Source: Clostridiales bacterium (GTDB taxonomy: Bacteria; Bacillota; Clostridia; Christensenellales; Borkfalkiaceae). From it: a DNA stretch of 6,980 bases. The position numbers and the translations under genes are program-made. Where the stretch lies: the NCBI GenBank assembly GCA_021635425.1, contig JAJWOJ010000106.1, positions 1 to 6,980 of the forward strand, written 5' to 3'. The notes beneath the pieces were generated by a model. It did no database searches, was not told where the DNA came from, and was given only the letters and a program-made list of their open reading frames with translations. Positions 5,059-6,980 of this stretch are shown here, one piece after another; positions within the stretch are counted from its first letter, which is position 1, and each line of letters opens with the position of its first letter.

Positions 5059-6903
5059 TTATTTTCTTTCGTCTATTCTGTAGGTGGGGACTATATCGCG
5101 GACGAGATATTTCATTCTGTCCGTTTCGGAATACGCCGCCTCGTAAAGTTCGTTCAAAGTAGTCCAGAAACTTGCTTCGTCAAACTTTAACGGCTGAGCG
5201 ATATTGATAAGTCCGTTCGGTGTTTTTTGCATTCCCTCTTCGTCCATGAGCCTTTCCTCAAAGAGTTTTTCGCCCGGGCGAAGCCCCGTGCATTCGATTT
5301 TGATATCGACGTTGGGAGTATATCCCGAAAGCTTGATGAGGTTATACGCAAGGTCGTAAATTCTTACGGGTTCGCCCATGTCGAGAACGAAAATCTGTCC
5401 GTCCTTAGCGTATGCGCCCGCTTGCAGAACAAGGGATACCGCTTCGGGAATGGTCATGAAATATCTTATTATATCCTTATGTGTAACGGTTACCGGCCCG
5501 CCTTCCTTGATTTGTTTTTTGAACAACGGGATAACCGAACCGTTGGAACCCAACACGTTTCCGAAGCGCACCGCAACGAATTTGGTTTTGCTGTGTCTGC
5601 CGAACGCCTGAATTATCATTTCGCAGATACGTTTTGTCGCGCCCATTACGTTGGTGGGGTTAACGGCTTTGTCCGTGGAAATCTGCACGAACGTTTCAAC
5701 GCCGTACTGATCGGCAAAGCGTGCCACGTTGAACGTGCCGAACACGTTGTTTTTAACGGCTTCGTTGGGGCTTGTTTCCATAAGCGGAACGTGTTTATGC
5801 GCCGCGGCGTGGAACACTATCTCTGGGCGATAGGTTTCGAAAACGCTTTTTATTTTGCCGATGTCTCTCACGCTCGCAATAAGCGTCAAGAGATTTAAAT
5901 CGTGATGTTTGCGCTTGAGTTCCTGTTCGATGTCGTATGCGTTGTTCTCGTAAATATCGAGAATAATAAGTTTTTTGGGGTTGTGCGAAGCAATCTGGCG
6001 GCAAAGCTCGCTTCCTATCGAGCCGCCTCCGCCCGTGACGAGAACGACTTTGTCTTCTATGTAACCGATAATCGCGTTGATGTCTACGGTTACGGGGTCG
6101 CGCCCTAAAAGGTCCTGAATATCGACTTCGCGCATGTTGGAAACGGAAACCTGTCCGTCCGCAAGCTGATAAAGCCCCGGGAGAATTTTAACGGGGCATC
6201 CCGCGTCGTTGCATCTCGTTATTATCTTGCTCAGCCTCGATTTATCTATCGACGGCATCGTTACGTGAATTTCGTCGACGTCGTATTTTTTTGCAAATTT
6301 TTTGATTTCGTAAGTAGTGCCGACAACCTTGATTCCGCCTATCGTGTTGCCGATTTTATCCACGTCGTCGTCGATGATGCAGACGGGGATATATCCCGAT
6401 TTGTCCGAGCTTTGCATTTCGGCTATAAGCGTCGCGCCCGCCTTTCCCGCGCCGACTATCATGGCTCTTTTCTTTTGTTTGCGCGATCTGGCGACAAGGA
6501 AGTGGCAGGTTATGGCTATTCTCTTATAGAATCTCGTCATTCCCGCAAAGACGAATATAAACGCCGTGTAAACCGCGCAGGTGGTGAAACCGATTTTGTC
6601 ACGACCTATTATCGCGACGTAAATTATGTTAAAAAACAAAATCGACGCGCTTGCGATGAAAAGCCGCAGAGCGTCAACGATGCTGACGGAACTGAATATC
6701 ACCGAATAAAGCCCCGCGATTTTGAAAATGAGTATTCCGATAATCACGTTGCCTATAAACCAGGCAAGAATTGTCGGGTCGAAGGTTTCGGGAAAAGCGT
6801 TTCTGCTGAAATAATACGCAAAAAAAAGCGATATCAGCATAAATATCGCGTCGATGCATGCAAGAATGATTTTTTTAAAATAGTCGTGTTTTCTGTTTTT
6901 CAT
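5059..6903 (-). CDS. Membrane-anchored UDP-sugar 4,6-dehydratase, CapD/FlaA1/PglF type
   Basis: A 614-residue protein, typical of the long form. Likely reaction: conversion of UDP-GlcNAc (or a similar nucleotide sugar) to the 4-keto-6-deoxy sugar, an early step toward bacillosamine, QuiNAc, FucNAc or related residues of surface glycans or glycoproteins. The N-terminus has about four membrane helices (near 12-32, 46-66, 83-101 and 108-124) placing the catalytic part in the cytoplasm. A first Rossmann-like domain has GAGKAG (151-156); the second, catalytic SDR domain has TGGGGSIG (290-297) for NAD(P). Catalytic segment STDK (409-412) and M420xxxK424 show the methionine replacing the usual SDR tyrosine, as known for PglF/WbpM-type enzymes. 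FGNVLGSNGSV (448-457) and LRPGEKLFEE (541-550) are family hallmarks. The start at 6903 has a weak AGGG 6 bases upstream. It is convergent with clpB; no other glycan gene is visible, so the exact product sugar is open. Confidence 0.93.
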   Translation of the reverse strand: MKNRKHDYFKKIILACIDAIFMLISLFFAYYFSRNAFPETFDPTILAWFIGNVIIGILIFKIAGLYSVIFSSVSIVDALRLFIASASILFFNIIYVAIIGRDKIGFTTCAVYTAFIFVFAGMTRFYKRIAITCHFLVARSRKQKKRAMIVGAGKAGATLIAEMQSSDKSGYIPVCIIDDDVDKIGNTIGGIKVVGTTYEIKKFAKKYDVDEIHVTMPSIDKSRLSKIITRCNDAGCPVKILPGLYQLADGQVSVSNMREVDIQDLLGRDPVTVDINAIIGYIEDKVVLVTGGGGSIGSELCRQIASHNPKKLIILDIYENNAYDIEQELKRKHHDLNLLTLIASVRDIGKIKSVFETYRPEIVFHAAAHKHVPLMETSPNEAVKNNVFGTFNVARFADQYGVETFVQISTDKAVNPTNVMGATKRICEMIIQAFGRHSKTKFVAVRFGNVLGSNGSVIPLFKKQIKEGGPVTVTHKDIIRYFMTIPEAVSLVLQAGAYAKDGQIFVLDMGEPVRIYDLAYNLIKLSGYTPNVDIKIECTGLRPGEKLFEERLMDEEGMQKTPNGLINIAQPLKFDEASFWTTLNELYEAAYSETDRMKYLVRDIVPTYRIDERK

Positions 6904-6924
6904 GTTTAACCCTGTAAAAATCCC

Positions 6925-6938
6925 GCCGCTTTTGCGGC
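6925..6938 (-). promoter_or_regulatory. Short GC hairpin in the dehydratase leader
   Basis: GCCGC (6925-6929) pairs with GCGGC (6934-6938) around TTTT. On the minus strand it is followed by GGGATTTTTAC, resembling a short attenuator or the end of an upstream transcript. The stem is only 5 bp, so its strength is doubtful. Confidence 0.35.
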
Positions 6939-6968
6939 TTTATCCTCTGAAAAAGTGCCGTAAATCAA
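6939..6968 (-). promoter_or_regulatory. Possible promoter of the dehydratase gene
   Basis: On the minus strand TTGATT (6963-6968) and GATAAA (6939-6944) are 18 bases apart, a fair -35 and a weak -10. Transcription would start near 6932, within the GC hairpin, with a leader of about 29 bases. The window ends shortly after, so read-through from an upstream gene cannot be excluded. Confidence 0.35.
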
Positions 6969-6980
6969 GCACGTTAATAT

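Noticed and set aside
5227..5898. Plus-strand open frame of 223 codons inside the dehydratase gene, and another at 6265-6909
   Set aside because: Antisense shadows with no start signal; the minus-strand dehydratase has all family motifs.

Overview
The window reads as an ordinary chromosomal stretch of a low-to-mid GC member of the Bacillota, probably an uncultured gut-type Clostridia. This rests on purine-rich Shine-Dalgarno sites, sigma-A type promoters (TTGACA-17-TACAAT; TTTACA-17-TATAAT), AT-rich intergenic DNA with intrinsic terminators, heavy use of AGA/AAA codons, and a clpB paired with a small regulator. The taxonomic call is an inference; no rRNA or other marker gene is present.

Layout, left to right. 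(1) Bases 1-201 hold no gene I can support. They contain nested inverted repeats, a strong bidirectional-looking terminator hairpin (92-136), a perfect 16-bp tandem duplication (149-180) and an AT palindrome. (2) A minus-strand pair follows: a 159-residue protein of unknown function (1078-1557) and then a classical short-chain dehydrogenase/reductase (202-993). (3) A compact divergent promoter region (1558-1752) carries two good sigma-A type promoters. The leftward one places its expected transcription start on the ATG of the unknown gene, so that gene looks leaderless. (4) On the plus strand, a 209-residue ribbon-helix-helix protein (1753-2382) overlaps by four bases the start of a full-length ClpB disaggregase (2379-4970). 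(5) Convergent with clpB is a membrane-anchored nucleotide-sugar 4,6-dehydratase of the CapD/FlaA1/PglF type (5059-6903, minus strand). A long hairpin between the two genes can terminate both. (6) The right end (6904-6980) is the leader and probable promoter of the dehydratase.

The genes belong to unrelated processes: redox metabolism, protein disaggregation and surface-glycan precursor synthesis. The only clear functional unit is the RHH-ClpB operon. I see no CIRCE (HrcA) or CtsR operator at its promoter, so the RHH protein is a natural candidate for controlling this chaperone. I found no mobile element, CRISPR array, tRNA or rRNA, and no clearly novel multi-gene system. The items most worth a second look are the RHH-ClpB coupling and the leaderless divergent gene.
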